DNA of 64,000 nucleotides from Buchnera aphidicola (Shivaphis celti) (GTDB lineage: Bacteria > Pseudomonadota > Gammaproteobacteria > Enterobacterales > Enterobacteriaceae). Every line of letters starts with the position of its first letter. The first letter of the stretch is position 1. The position numbers and the translations under genes were made by a program. Location of the stretch: the NCBI RefSeq assembly GCF_039349365.1, contig NZ_CP134977.1, forward strand, positions 1 through 64,000, read 5' to 3'. The notes under the pieces are model-generated. The model searched no databases. It had not been told where the DNA came from and worked only from the letters and a program-made list of their open reading frames with translations. Positions 16,186 to 26,752 of this stretch are shown here, piece after piece.

Positions 16186-16302
16186 AATTATTATCATAGG
16201 GCTACTTGTTATTTATCTATAATTTTTTTTAAATTTTTTATATTTTTAATTTCTTTTTTTTTTAAAAAAAGTAATTTATGTAATATTGAGGAGTAGAATT
16301 AT

Positions 16303-16596
16303 ATGAAAATTCGTCCTTTGCATGATCGAGTGATTATTAAAAAACAAGAAGTAGAATTAAAATCAGCCGGGGGTATTGTTCTTACTGGTTCTGCAGCAGG
16401 TAAATCTACTCGAGGTACAGTGATTGCAGTAGGTAATGGTCGTGTTTTAGATAATGGAAAAATAAAATCTTTAGATGTTAAAATTGGAGATGTGGTAATT
16501 TTTAATGAAGGGTACGGGTCTAAAGTTGAAAAGATAGATAATGAAGAAATATTGATATTGACTGAAAGCGATATTTTAGCAATTGTTGAAGAATAG
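16303..16596 (+). CDS. groES: Co-chaperonin GroES
   Basis: GroES is the heptameric lid of the GroEL folding chamber. It has 97 residues, the same length as E. coli. [20 protein letters not shown] starts the protein, the mobile loop [18 protein letters not shown] is complete, and [11 protein letters not shown] and [16 protein letters not shown] follow. GAGGAG before the ATG is a strong ribosome binding site. It is the first gene of the heat-shock-type groESL operon, 51 bases before groEL. Chaperonin is highly expressed in Buchnera, and the gene is better conserved than its neighbours. Confidence 0.98.
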   Translation: MKIRPLHDRVIIKKQEVELKSAGGIVLTGSAAGKSTRGTVIAVGNGRVLDNGKIKSLDVKIGDVVIFNEGYGSKVEKIDNEEILILTESDILAIVEE

Positions 16597-18294
<1,698 letters not shown>

Positions 18295-18321
18295 ATTGTA
18301 ATATGTTTGTTAAATTTATTG

Positions 18322-18366
18322 ATAATTACCCCTAAATTATTTTTTCTTTTTGAAAGGGGTAGTTAT
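18322..18366 (+). terminator. Hairpin downstream of groEL
   Basis: ATAATTACCCCT (18322–18333) pairs with AGGGGTAGTTAT (18355–18366), 12 pairs including one G·U, around a T-rich loop. No T-run follows, so it may be an mRNA 3'-end stabiliser or weak terminator rather than a classical one. Confidence 0.55.
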
Positions 18367-18367
18367 T

Positions 18368-18387
18368 CATTACTTTTATAAGTAATG
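18368..18387 (+). other. Second hairpin between groEL and efp
   Basis: CATTACT (18368–18374) pairs with AGTAATG (18381–18387) around a six-base loop, starting two bases after the first hairpin. The two together form a tandem structure in the groEL 3' untranslated region, 38 bases before efp. Confidence 0.45.
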
Positions 18388-18424
18388 ATATGAATAATAT
18401 TAATGAGATACTTGTATTAATTGT

Positions 18425-19000
18425 ATGATTGTATATTACAGTAGTGACTTTAAGTCTGGATTAAAAGTTTTAATTGATAATCATCCATGCGAAATTCAAA
18501 GAGTAGATTTTGTAAAGCCAGGAAAAGGACAATCGTTCTCTCGAGTCAAGTTAAAAAAATTATTAACTGGTCAATTAATTGAACGAACATTACGATCTAC
18601 AGATAGCTTGTTAAGTGCAGATATTTTTGAAATAAAATATACGTATATTTATCATGATAATATGTTTTGGCATTTTATTCATCAATCTAATTTTGAGCAA
18701 ATAGCGATAGGTAAAAATATTATTCAAGATAAATATAAATGGTTATTAAAAAATAATAGTTATACTATTATTTTATGGAATCAAAATCCGATTGGTGTGG
18801 TAATTAGTCATTTTATTGATTTAAAAGTAGTATCCTTTGTTTCTGATAGTAAAAAAAATATGTCTATGAGTAAAAATAATTTTAAATTATGTATGTTGAA
18901 TACTGGATTAATTTTACAAGTTCCATTATTTATTCAGATTGGAGACATTATTAGAATTGATACACGAAAAGTGGAATATCATTCACGTATTCATCGGTGA
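18425..19000 (+). CDS. efp: Translation elongation factor P
   Basis: EF-P relieves ribosome stalling at polyproline. It has 191 residues (E. coli 188). FVKPGKGQSFSRVKLKKLLTG places the modifiable lysine at Lys34, exactly as in E. coli. Domain II keeps WHFIHQSNFEQ and domain III ends VPLFIQIGDIIRIDTRKVEY. The ribosome binding site is weak. The last 10 bases overlap the 3' end of the convergent dnaC gene. The modifying enzymes (EpmA/EpmB) are not in this window. Confidence 0.96.
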   Translation: MIVYYSSDFKSGLKVLIDNHPCEIQRVDFVKPGKGQSFSRVKLKKLLTGQLIERTLRSTDSLLSADIFEIKYTYIYHDNMFWHFIHQSNFEQIAIGKNIIQDKYKWLLKNNSYTIILWNQNPIGVVISHFIDLKVVSFVSDSKKNMSMSKNNFKLCMLNTGLILQVPLFIQIGDIIRIDTRKVEYHSRIHR

Positions 19001-19728
19001 TTTTTTATTTTGTAACGATAACTTTCCCAGTAAAAATTTATCCATAAGCTATTACCTAATTTCATTCGATCCATAATTCTTATACCAAGTATTTTTTGAA
19101 TTTGTATTATATTACAATTAGAGAGCATTCCTGTAGATTTTTTTGATGAAGATCTTTTATCAATAATTTGATCTAATATAATTTTTTCATAGAGAGATTC
19201 TTGTTGTATTCCAATTTCATCAATTATTAGTAAGTCAATTTTACTTAAATAATTTATAAATTTTTCTGTTGTAAATTGTTTATTTAAATTATGAAAAGTA
19301 GATTTAATTTTTGACATCAGGTCAGAAATTGTAATGATTAATACTGTTTTTTTTTTGGATATTAAATATTTGCTTATTGCAGTAGCTAAATGATTTTTCC
19401 CAGTCCCCGGTTTTCCTAAAAAAATAAAATTTCCAATATTTTTATGAAAATTTATTGCATAATTTTGTGTTAATGTAATTGCTTTTTTATGTCCTTCATG
19501 TTCGATATGATAGTTTTGAAATGAACAATCTTTATATAATTCTTGAATTCCTGATTTAATTAAAATATTTTTATTTTTTTTTTTTTGACTTTTTTGAATT
19601 ATAGATTTAGAAAATCGCTCTCCTTGCTTTTTATTCCATGACAGCAAGTCAATTTCTTTATAAAATTTCGGTTTAATATGATTGGGAATAATTTTTTTTA
19701 ATTTTTTAAAAAAATCTATCTTTTTCAT
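18991..19728 (-). CDS. dnaC: Replicative helicase loader DnaC
   Basis: DnaC delivers DnaB helicase onto single-stranded DNA at the origin. It has 245 residues, the E. coli length. Walker A GKPGTGKNH starts at 105, Walker B is LLIIDEIG, and RRS-like and arginine-rich blocks (DKRSSSKKSTGMLSNCN, GIRIMDRMKLGNSLWINF) match E. coli. The N-terminal DnaB-binding segment (KKIIPNHIKPKF) is conserved. A helicase loader is kept although the initiator gene dnaA is missing from its normal place in this window. It overlaps efp by 10 bases, tail to tail. Confidence 0.96.
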   Translation of the reverse strand: MKKIDFFKKLKKIIPNHIKPKFYKEIDLLSWNKKQGERFSKSIIQKSQKKKNKNILIKSGIQELYKDCSFQNYHIEHEGHKKAITLTQNYAINFHKNIGNFIFLGKPGTGKNHLATAISKYLISKKKTVLIITISDLMSKIKSTFHNLNKQFTTEKFINYLSKIDLLIIDEIGIQQESLYEKIILDQIIDKRSSSKKSTGMLSNCNIIQIQKILGIRIMDRMKLGNSLWINFYWESYRYKIKNHR

Positions 19729-19779
19729 AAATATACTTAATATAAGTGAAATATTTATATTTAATAAATAAATTTGTTA

Positions 19780-20333
19780 TTAACATGAAGAGTATAATAC
19801 ATAACAAATTTTTTTAGTATTTTTTTTTTTTTTTACAATCCAATTTTTTGGATATTGGATTTCATTATATCGAAAAGTTTCTATATATATATAACCATTT
19901 TTTTTAATAATTTTATTTTTTTTTATTAAAAATATTGTTTTTTGTAAAATATTTTTATAATATGGTGGATCAAGAAAAATAATATCATATTGTATTTTAG
20001 ATATTTTTTTTAACCAATGTAAGGTATCTATATTTATAATAGTAATATTTTGAATATTTAATCTTTGAATATTATTTTTTATATTATGAAATATTTTTTT
20101 ATTTTTTTCGATCAGTGTTACATGTTTAGCATGTCTAGAAATCGCTTCAATACCTAATGCTCCACTACCAGCAAAGCAATCTAAACAATTTTTCTCTTGA
20201 ATTTTATTTTCTAACCAATGAAATAAGGTTTCTCGAATTTGATTTTTTGTAGGTCGTAAATTTTTATGATTAATAGTATTAATAATATTTCCTTTTAAAA
20301 TACCACTAATAATTCTAATTTTTTTTTTTTCAT
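19780..20333 (-). CDS. rsmD: 16S rRNA (guanine966-N2)-methyltransferase, start out of frame at A12
   Basis: RsmD methylates G966 of 16S rRNA. Read from codon ATT at 20319 to the TAA at 19780, the minus strand has an uninterrupted frame beginning IRIISGILKGN. It contains the SAM-binding DCFAGSGALGIEAISRHA and the catalytic FLDPPYYKN (E. coli DPPF). The only sensible start, ATG at 20333, is followed by exactly 12 A residues (20319–20330). That puts the ATG out of frame, and the ATG frame stops after 12 codons. Ten or thirteen A's would restore a protein of about 184 aa (E. coli 198). No ATG, GTG or TTG occurs in the correct frame upstream, where a TAA lies at 20335–20337. A second run, A15 (19820–19834), is in frame near the C-terminus. 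The rest shows no decay, so I read it as an active gene rescued by slippage, or a very recent lesion. Confidence 0.85.
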
Positions 20334-20511
20334 ATTATAAGATTTTTAATTTATTATAATACTGTATCATATATATTTTATATAATTTTTAATTACATAA
20401 TAGTAGTATACTATTTAATTAGTATAAAAGCTTTAATATTATAATTATATTATACAATATTGAATATTATTAAATAACAAATATATTGAAAAATTAATAT
20501 GATATGGTCTT

Positions 20512-21435
20512 ATGAATTTTTTTAAAAAAATAAAAAAAAGTTTTATTAATAGAAAAAATGATTTTGGTTCTGTAATTCGAAATTTATTTTTTAAAAATCA
20601 GATTAATGATGATTTTTTTGTTAAATTGGAAGAAAAGTTATTGGTTTTTGATTTTGGGTTTCATACAACTCAAAAAATTGTAGAAAGTTTATTGGTAAAA
20701 TATAAACAAAATAGATTCTTAAAAGAAATAGATGTATATTTGGAACTTAAAAAATACCTTTTGCATATATTATCTATAAATAAAAAGAATAGTTTTAATA
20801 ATATTAAAAATAATTTGAACACCTTACAAACAATATTATTTGTTGGGGTGAATGGAGTAGGAAAAACTACTTCTGCGGTCAAACTAGCAAGGTTGTATAT
20901 ACAAATGGGAAAGAAAGTTTTATTATCAGCAAGTGATACTTTTCGGTTTGCTGCTATTGAACAATTACAATTTTGGGGGAAAAAAAATTCTATTCCAGTT
21001 TTTGCAAAAAAAATTGGTTTTGATTCATCTGCTGTAATTTTTGATTCTATTGATTTTGCTAAAAAGAATTGTTTTGATATTTTAATAATTGATACAGCAG
21101 GTAGATTACATAATAAAGTTAATTTAATGGAAGAGTTAAAAAAAAATATTCGTGTTATAAATAATAAAAATTCTGGTTCTATTAATGATATATATCTTGT
21201 TTTAGATATGTGTAGTGGTCAAAACACTATTTTACAAACAAAATTATTTTCGGAAAAACTTATAAATATTACTGGAATTATATTAACTAAATTAGATGGT
21301 ACTGCAAAAGGAGGTGTGATATTTCCTATTTTGGAAAAATTTCTAATTCCTATTCAATATATCAGTCATGGTGAACATATAGATGATTTTTCAGTGTTTA
21401 ATGAAAAAAAATTTATTGATAATATGTTTGCGTAA
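20512..21435 (+). CDS. ftsY: Signal recognition particle receptor FtsY (NG domain only)
   Basis: FtsY receives SRP–ribosome complexes at the inner membrane. It has 307 residues against 497 in E. coli: the acidic N-terminal A domain is absent and the protein is essentially the NG GTPase. G1 GVNGVGKTT is at 112–120. ASDTFRFAAIEQL, DTAGRLHN and TKLDGTAKGG are all present, and the C-terminal GEHIDDFSVFN matches the family. The first residues (MNFFKKIKKSF) form a short basic amphipathic stretch that may serve in membrane contact. It lies between rsmD (divergent) and rpoH, as in E. coli apart from the lost ftsEX. Confidence 0.97.
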   Translation: MNFFKKIKKSFINRKNDFGSVIRNLFFKNQINDDFFVKLEEKLLVFDFGFHTTQKIVESLLVKYKQNRFLKEIDVYLELKKYLLHILSINKKNSFNNIKNNLNTLQTILFVGVNGVGKTTSAVKLARLYIQMGKKVLLSASDTFRFAAIEQLQFWGKKNSIPVFAKKIGFDSSAVIFDSIDFAKKNCFDILIIDTAGRLHNKVNLMEELKKNIRVINNKNSGSINDIYLVLDMCSGQNTILQTKLFSEKLINITGIILTKLDGTAKGGVIFPILEKFLIPIQYISHGEHIDDFSVFNEKKFIDNMFA

Positions 21436-21527
21436 AGAAAATAATTTAAAATAAAATAATAATATTTATTTTTTTAATTTTTTTATGATTGATGATTTTA
21501 AGAGTATTTTTATAGGAATATATTTAT

Positions 21528-22382
21528 ATGTATAAGATACAAACTTTACAGGTTCTTTCTTTAAAGAATTTACGTTCTTATATTCATGCTGTGAATTCTT
21601 GGACAATACTATCTGCTCAAGAAGAGCATAAGTTAACAAAAAAAGTGTATTATGACGCTGATGAAAATGCTGCTCGAATTGTTATTTTATCTAATTTAAG
21701 GTTTGTTGTGCATATTGCTCGCACTTATTCTGGTTATGGCTTATCACAATCAGATTTGATACAAGAAGGTAATGTTGGATTGATGAAAGCAGTAAGGAGA
21801 TTTAATCCAAATATTAATGTTCGAGTAATTTCATTTGCTGTACATTGGATTAAATCTGAGATCCATGAGTATATTATTAAGAATTGGAGAATTGTAAAAA
21901 TTGCTACTACTAAAGTACAAAGAAAATTATTTTTTAATTTACGAAAAACTAAAAATCGTTTGGGTTGGTGTAATAAACATGAAATATCTCTTATTGCAAA
22001 AACGTTAGGAGTAAAAAATCATGATATACAGGATATGGAATCCAGGATGTCTATGCAAGATTGTACTTTATCGTTAAGTGTTACAGATAAAAATAATCAA
22101 AATATCGAATCAAGCAGAATGTCATATTTAAAAGATTGTAAATCTGATTTTGCAGTACAAATTGAAAAATCTAATTGGAATAAGTATATTTTTGGTAAAT
22201 TAAATCACGCAATATTAAATTTAGATCACCGTAGTCGTAATATTATTTGTTTGCGATGGTTAAATCATAAAAATAAAATTACTTTACAAGAAATAGCAAA
22301 ATTTTATGGAATTTCTGCAGAACGTGTACGTCAAATTGAAAATAATGCAATGCGGAAATTAAAAAAAATACTTGAAGAATAA
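21528..22382 (+). CDS. rpoH: RNA polymerase heat-shock sigma factor RpoH (sigma-32)
   Basis: Sigma-32 directs RNA polymerase to heat-shock promoters. It has 284 residues, the E. coli length. Region 2 reads NLRFVVHIARTYSGYGLSQS and DLIQEGNVGLMKAVRRFNP. The RpoH box is present as QRKLFFNLRKTK, and region 4 is TLQEIAKFYGISAERVRQIE. A clear target promoter lies before groESL in the same window (16159–16185). Its known post-translational control by DnaK and FtsH cannot be judged here. No defects are visible. Confidence 0.97.
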   Translation: MYKIQTLQVLSLKNLRSYIHAVNSWTILSAQEEHKLTKKVYYDADENAARIVILSNLRFVVHIARTYSGYGLSQSDLIQEGNVGLMKAVRRFNPNINVRVISFAVHWIKSEIHEYIIKNWRIVKIATTKVQRKLFFNLRKTKNRLGWCNKHEISLIAKTLGVKNHDIQDMESRMSMQDCTLSLSVTDKNNQNIESSRMSYLKDCKSDFAVQIEKSNWNKYIFGKLNHAILNLDHRSRNIICLRWLNHKNKITLQEIAKFYGISAERVRQIENNAMRKLKKILEE

Positions 22383-22553
22383 AATTGTATTTTTTTTGAT
22401 ACATGATTTATTTTTTTTTATAAAAATATTTTTTTTAAATACAAGATTGTTTTTTTATTTTTTTTTTTTGATAGTTATATTATACATTTTAGTTATTTAA
22501 ATTACTTAATATGAGACCATGTTCTATAATAGATATAATTGATATTTGTGTGA

Positions 22554-22559
22554 TATAAT
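22554..22559 (+). promoter_or_regulatory. Candidate −10 box of metE
   Basis: A perfect TATAAT lies 54 bases before the metE ATG; another TATAAT is at 22525–22530. Neither has a good −35 hexamer. I looked for MetJ boxes (AGACGTCT repeats) and a MetR site and found none. AAGG is the ribosome binding site. Confidence 0.35.
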
Positions 22560-22613
22560 GAAAAAATATGGAAAATTATAATAATTTTTATGCAATTTTC
22601 ATAAGGTAATGAT

Positions 22614-24890
22614 ATGAGTGTAAGAAATCATATTTTAGGATTTCCTAGAATAGGAGCACGTCGTGAATTAAAATATGCATTAGAAGATTATTGGTCTGGT
22701 CATATTACTAAAGATCAATTAATAAAAATTGGCGCTAATTTAAGACTAAAGCATTGGAATCAACAAAAAGAGATTGGAATAAATTATGTTACTGTTGGTG
22801 ATTTTGCATGGTATGATCATGTGTTGTCTATGAGTATGTTGTTAGGAAATGTTCCCACTCGCCATCGAATGAAAAATAATTCTATTGATTTAGATACATT
22901 ATTTTATATTGCTCGTGGTAATGCACCTTATAGAACACCTGTTTTAGCATCTGAAATGACAAAATGGTTTAATACAAATTATCATTATATTGTTCCTGAG
23001 TTTTTTGAAGGGCAAAAATTTCATTTATCTTGGTTACAATTATTTGAAGAAATTGAAGAAGCATTAAAATATGGCTTTAAAGTAAAACCTGTTATTATTG
23101 GTCCAATGACATATTTATGGTTAGGAAAAACAACGGGTAAAGAATTTTCTCGATTAAATTTATTAAATGAATTATTGCCTGTATATAAAGAAATATTAAA
23201 TAGATTATATAGTCAAGGTATTCGTTGGATACAAATTGATGAACCAATTTTATCGTTAGATTTGCCAAAAAAATGGTTAAAATCATTTAAAAAATCTTAT
23301 TCATATTTATCTTCCAGTTGTAAAATATTGTTAACTACGTATTTTGGTAGTGTTTTACATAATATCACAACAATTAACGAATTGCCTGTTGATGGTTTAC
23401 ATATTGATGCAGTAGATGGTCAATATGATTTTGCAAATTTGAATTCTATTATACCAAAAAATTGGGTTCTTTCTTTAGGTGTGATTAATGGTCGAAATAT
23501 TTGGAAGTCTGATTTAAAAAATATATTCCATATGGTAAAAAAAATTCAATGTATCAGAGAAAATGTATGGATTTCATCTTCTTGTTCTTTTTTACATTGT
23601 CCGGTTGATTTAGAATGCGAAGAAAACATGAATCTTGAAATAAAAAATTGGTTTTCTTTTGCATTACAAAAATGTTATGAAATAAATTTATTAACAAAAT
23701 CTGTAAATATAAATGATATCTCTATATTGGATGAATGGAGTAGTTTATTATATACACATCGTTATTCGAGTTATATTAATAAGCAGTTTTTAAAAAATAA
23801 ATTAGATCAAATTCAAGAAAGTGATACAGTTCGTAATAATCCATATATTATACGTTCAAAATTGCAAAAAGAGAGATTTTGTTTTCCATTATTACCTACT
23901 ACAACTATTGGTTCATTTCCTCAAACTAATGATATTAGAGAATTGCGTATAAATTATAAGAATAAACAGATTACTTCTGAGGAATATAAATTACAAATTC
24001 AGAAACATATTAGTAATGTAATACTGCAACAAGAATTATTAGATTTAGATGTTTTGGTACACGGTGAAGCTGAAAGAAATGATATGGTGGAATATTTTGG
24101 TGAAAATTTAAATGGTTTTATATTTACAGATTTTGGTTGGGTTCAAAGTTATGGTTCACGATGTGTAAAACCACCAATTATTATTGGAGATGTATATCGA
24201 TCAAAACCAATAACTATCGATTGGTTAAAATATGCACAATCTTTAACACATAAACCAGTAAAGGCTATGTTGACTGGTCCAGTAACAATTTTATTATGGT
24301 CTTTTTTGCGAGAAGATTTATCGAAAGAAAAAATATCGATGCAAATTGCATTAGCATTACGTGAAGAAGTATTAGATTTGGAACGAGAAAATATTAATAT
24401 TATTCAAATTGATGAACCTGCATTAAGGGAAGGGTTACCGTTACGTAAATCTCAATGGGAAGAATATCTATCCTGGTCTGTTAAATCATTTAAATTATCT
24501 TCTGCTTGTGTTAAAGATACGACACAAATTCATACACATATGTGTTATTGTGAATTTCAAGATATTATGGATGCTATTGTAGAATTAGATGCTGACGTTA
24601 TTACTATTGAAACCGCTCGTTCTAATATGGAATTATTAGATTTTTTCAAAAAATTTAAATATCCTAACGAAATTGGTCCTGGAGTGTATGATATTCATTC
24701 GCCAAATATTCCTAGTGTTTTAGAAATTAAAAATTTATTAAATCGTGCAATAAAATATATACCATTAGATCGTTTATGGGTAAATCCTGATTGCGGATTA
24801 AAAACTAGAAATTGGAAAGAAACAAAACTATCTTTAAAGAATATGGTTCTTGCAGCAAAAAGTATTCGAGAAAAAATTTCTAATGTTTAA
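22614..24890 (+). CDS. metE: Cobalamin-independent methionine synthase
   Basis: MetE transfers the methyl group of 5-methyltetrahydropteroyl-triglutamate to homocysteine, the last step of methionine synthesis. It has 758 residues (E. coli 753). The N-terminal half begins NHILGFPRIGARRELKYALE. The C-terminal barrel has TTIGSFPQTNDIR. The zinc ligands are His and Cys in IHTHMCYCEF and Cys in VNPDCGLKTRNW. metF, which makes its methyl donor, is at 39401–40285. Homocysteine supply is not encoded in this window. A hairpin terminator follows. Confidence 0.98.
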   Translation: MSVRNHILGFPRIGARRELKYALEDYWSGHITKDQLIKIGANLRLKHWNQQKEIGINYVTVGDFAWYDHVLSMSMLLGNVPTRHRMKNNSIDLDTLFYIARGNAPYRTPVLASEMTKWFNTNYHYIVPEFFEGQKFHLSWLQLFEEIEEALKYGFKVKPVIIGPMTYLWLGKTTGKEFSRLNLLNELLPVYKEILNRLYSQGIRWIQIDEPILSLDLPKKWLKSFKKSYSYLSSSCKILLTTYFGSVLHNITTINELPVDGLHIDAVDGQYDFANLNSIIPKNWVLSLGVINGRNIWKSDLKNIFHMVKKIQCIRENVWISSSCSFLHCPVDLECEENMNLEIKNWFSFALQKCYEINLLTKSVNINDISILDEWSSLLYTHRYSSYINKQFLKNKLDQIQESDTVRNNPYIIRSKLQKERFCFPLLPTTTIGSFPQTNDIRELRINYKNKQITSEEYKLQIQKHISNVILQQELLDLDVLVHGEAERNDMVEYFGENLNGFIFTDFGWVQSYGSRCVKPPIIIGDVYRSKPITIDWLKYAQSLTHKPVKAMLTGPVTILLWSFLREDLSKEKISMQIALALREEVLDLERENINIIQIDEPALREGLPLRKSQWEEYLSWSVKSFKLSSACVKDTTQIHTHMCYCEFQDIMDAIVELDADVITIETARSNMELLDFFKKFKYPNEIGPGVYDIHSPNIPSVLEIKNLLNRAIKYIPLDRLWVNPDCGLKTRNWKETKLSLKNMVLAAKSIREKISNV

Positions 24891-24905
24891 TTTTTTTTTT
24901 TTTTG

Positions 24906-24938
24906 ACAAAAGGGAATTTAAGTAGCCCTTTTGTTTTT
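24906..24938 (+). terminator. Rho-independent terminator of metE
   Basis: ACAAAAGGG (24906–24914) pairs perfectly with CCCTTTTGT (24926–24934), followed by TTTT. It lies 16 bases past the metE stop, between metE and the convergent purH end. Confidence 0.8.
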
Positions 24939-24958
24939 ATGTGATATTAATATATTAT

Positions 24959-26542
24959 TTAATGTCTAAAAATTCTATTTTTTGTGAAAATCATACATAT
25001 ATTATAATCATTTGCTGCTTGTATAATTTCTTTATCTCTAATAGAACCACCTGGCTGAATAATACAAGTTATTGCATGATTTTTTTTTTTACATTCATCA
25101 ATACTATCTCTAAATGGAAAAAAGGCATCAGACGCCATAATAATATTTTTGTATTTTTTTTTTTTATTTTTTTGATTATTATCAAGTTGATTATTTGCTA
25201 TTTTTACAGATTCTAGTCGATTTGTTTGACCAGATCCTATACCAATAGTTTGAAATTTATAACTATATACAATAGCATTTGATTTAACAAATTGCGCTAC
25301 TTTCCAACAAAATAACGCATGTTTTTTCTCGATGTCTGTTGGTTGTTTTATACTAACAATTTCCCAATTTTGAAGAAATTTTTGTATATTTTGTTTTTCT
25401 TGTATTAATATTTTTTCTCTAATATTTTTAAATTCGTATTCTTTTTTTATATTATTTTTATAATTTCCACAAATTAATAGTTTTATTTTTTTGTTTTTTT
25501 TTATTATTTTTAATGCTTTAGATGTAATTTCAGGAGCAATAATTAATTCTACGAATTGTGTATCCATAATTTTTTGTGTGATAGATTTTGTAAGAATAGT
25601 ATTTATTCCTATAATTCCTCCAAATGCTGAAATAGGGTCACTAGTATATGCATTACTATATGCTGATAGTATATGACTAGCAGTAGAAACACCACACGGG
25701 GTACCATGTTTAATGATTGCACATGCTGGATGAGTAAATTGATTGACACATTCATTTGCTATATGAGCATCATATATATTATTATATGATAGTTTTGTTC
25801 CATTTATTTGTTTAAATGAATCAATAGAACCGTTTTTAATATTTTTTTTTTGTGTATATAATGCTGCTTTTTGGTTAGGATTTTCTCCATATTTTAATTC
25901 TTGTTCTTTATATAATTTAAGATATATAGTACTGTAGAAAGGAGATTTTTCTTGATTCAATTTATTTAATTTTTTATGAAAATGTTTTAGTATATTGTGT
26001 TCATAATTTATAATGTATTCACATGCTTTTTTAGCTAATTCTAATTTTGTTTTTGTGCAAACATTATTAAATGTATTGATTTCTTGTAATATACGTTCAT
26101 AATCGTGATAGTCAACTATGACAATAGTATTTTTATAATTTTTCATTGCTGCTTTTATCATAGCAGGTCCACCAATATCAATATTATCTTCAATCGTTTT
26201 GTTGTCTTGAACAATATTGATTGGAGTAAAATTTACTACTACTATATCAAATATAATAATTGATTTTGTTGTATGATTTTCTAAATCTTTTTTTTTTCCT
26301 AATATTCCAAAAAATATTTTTGGGTGCAATGTTTTTATTTTTCCGTTTAACATTTCTGTATATTTCGTTATTTTTGAAACATTTGTTGTGTTAATATTTT
26401 TTTTTTTTAAAAATTTTTCAGTATTATTTGTAGTGAAAATATTTACTTTTTTTTCAGTTAGTTTTTTTGCAAAATTTGTTATATTTTTTTTGTTATATAC
26501 GCTAATTAATGCATTTTTAATTATTAAATTTTTATTTTCCAT
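24959..26542 (-). CDS. purH: Bifunctional AICAR transformylase / IMP cyclohydrolase
   Basis: PurH carries out the last two steps of IMP synthesis, formylating AICAR with 10-formyl-THF and closing the ring. It has 527 residues (E. coli 529). The N-terminal cyclohydrolase domain starts IKNALISVYNKKNI and keeps GKIKTLHPKIFFGIL and DIGGPAMIKAA. The transformylase domain carries KHGTPCG near residue 277 and ends in the family-typical QPGGSIRDKEII. In endosymbionts purH can persist to recycle AICAR released by histidine synthesis; that is inference here, as no his genes are in the window. purD, its E. coli operon partner, is absent. Confidence 0.97.
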   Translation of the reverse strand: MENKNLIIKNALISVYNKKNITNFAKKLTEKKVNIFTTNNTEKFLKKKNINTTNVSKITKYTEMLNGKIKTLHPKIFFGILGKKKDLENHTTKSIIIFDIVVVNFTPINIVQDNKTIEDNIDIGGPAMIKAAMKNYKNTIVIVDYHDYERILQEINTFNNVCTKTKLELAKKACEYIINYEHNILKHFHKKLNKLNQEKSPFYSTIYLKLYKEQELKYGENPNQKAALYTQKKNIKNGSIDSFKQINGTKLSYNNIYDAHIANECVNQFTHPACAIIKHGTPCGVSTASHILSAYSNAYTSDPISAFGGIIGINTILTKSITQKIMDTQFVELIIAPEITSKALKIIKKNKKIKLLICGNYKNNIKKEYEFKNIREKILIQEKQNIQKFLQNWEIVSIKQPTDIEKKHALFCWKVAQFVKSNAIVYSYKFQTIGIGSGQTNRLESVKIANNQLDNNQKNKKKKYKNIIMASDAFFPFRDSIDECKKKNHAITCIIQPGGSIRDKEIIQAANDYNICMIFTKNRIFRH

Positions 26543-26567
26543 AGTAATTCTCAGAATTATAATATTA

Positions 26568-26591
26568 AGTATACCATGTACATGGTATGAT
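26568..26591. promoter_or_regulatory. Palindromic divergent promoter pair of purH and yqhA
   Basis: ATACCATGTACATGGTAT (26571–26588) is a perfect 18-base palindrome. On the plus strand it supplies TGGTATGAT, an extended −10 whose hexamer is 26586–26591, pointing to yqhA. On the minus strand it supplies TGGTATACT, with hexamer 26568–26573, pointing to purH about 26 bases downstream. The two polymerases would cover the same DNA and exclude each other. It could also be a repressor operator; I recognise no known operator sequence. Confidence 0.5.
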
Positions 26592-26661
26592 ATTATTTTT
26601 ACAGGTAGTATTTTATTTTATTTTATTTTATTTTTTTTTATTTTTTTTTTTTATTTTTTTT

Positions 26662-26689
26662 TTGACATTCTATATCTTTATAAGATATT
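26662..26689 (+). promoter_or_regulatory. Second candidate promoter of yqhA
   Basis: A perfect TTGACA (26662–26667) is followed after 16 bases by GATATT (26684–26689), four of six matches to TATAAT. It lies in a T-rich leader 64 bases before the yqhA start. Confidence 0.3.
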
Positions 26690-26752
26690 TATATTCTTTA
26701 TGATAGGAGAAAGATTAATATATTATTTAATAATGAGATAAGGTAATAATGT

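Noticed and set aside
19780-20333. rsmD as an ordinary pseudogene
   Set aside because: Apart from the start-proximal A12 run there is no stop, frameshift or motif loss, which is unlike a decaying gene in this background.
22383-22613. MetJ or MetR operator before metE
   Set aside because: No AGACGTCT-like tandem repeats and no TGAA-N5-TTCA site were found.
24941-25216. Open frame of 91 codons on the plus strand after metE
   Set aside because: Antisense to the conserved C-terminus of purH and lacking a ribosome binding site.
26388-26741. Open frame of 117 codons on the plus strand across the purH start
   Set aside because: It is largely phenylalanine and isoleucine from T-runs and the complement of purH; no protein-like composition.
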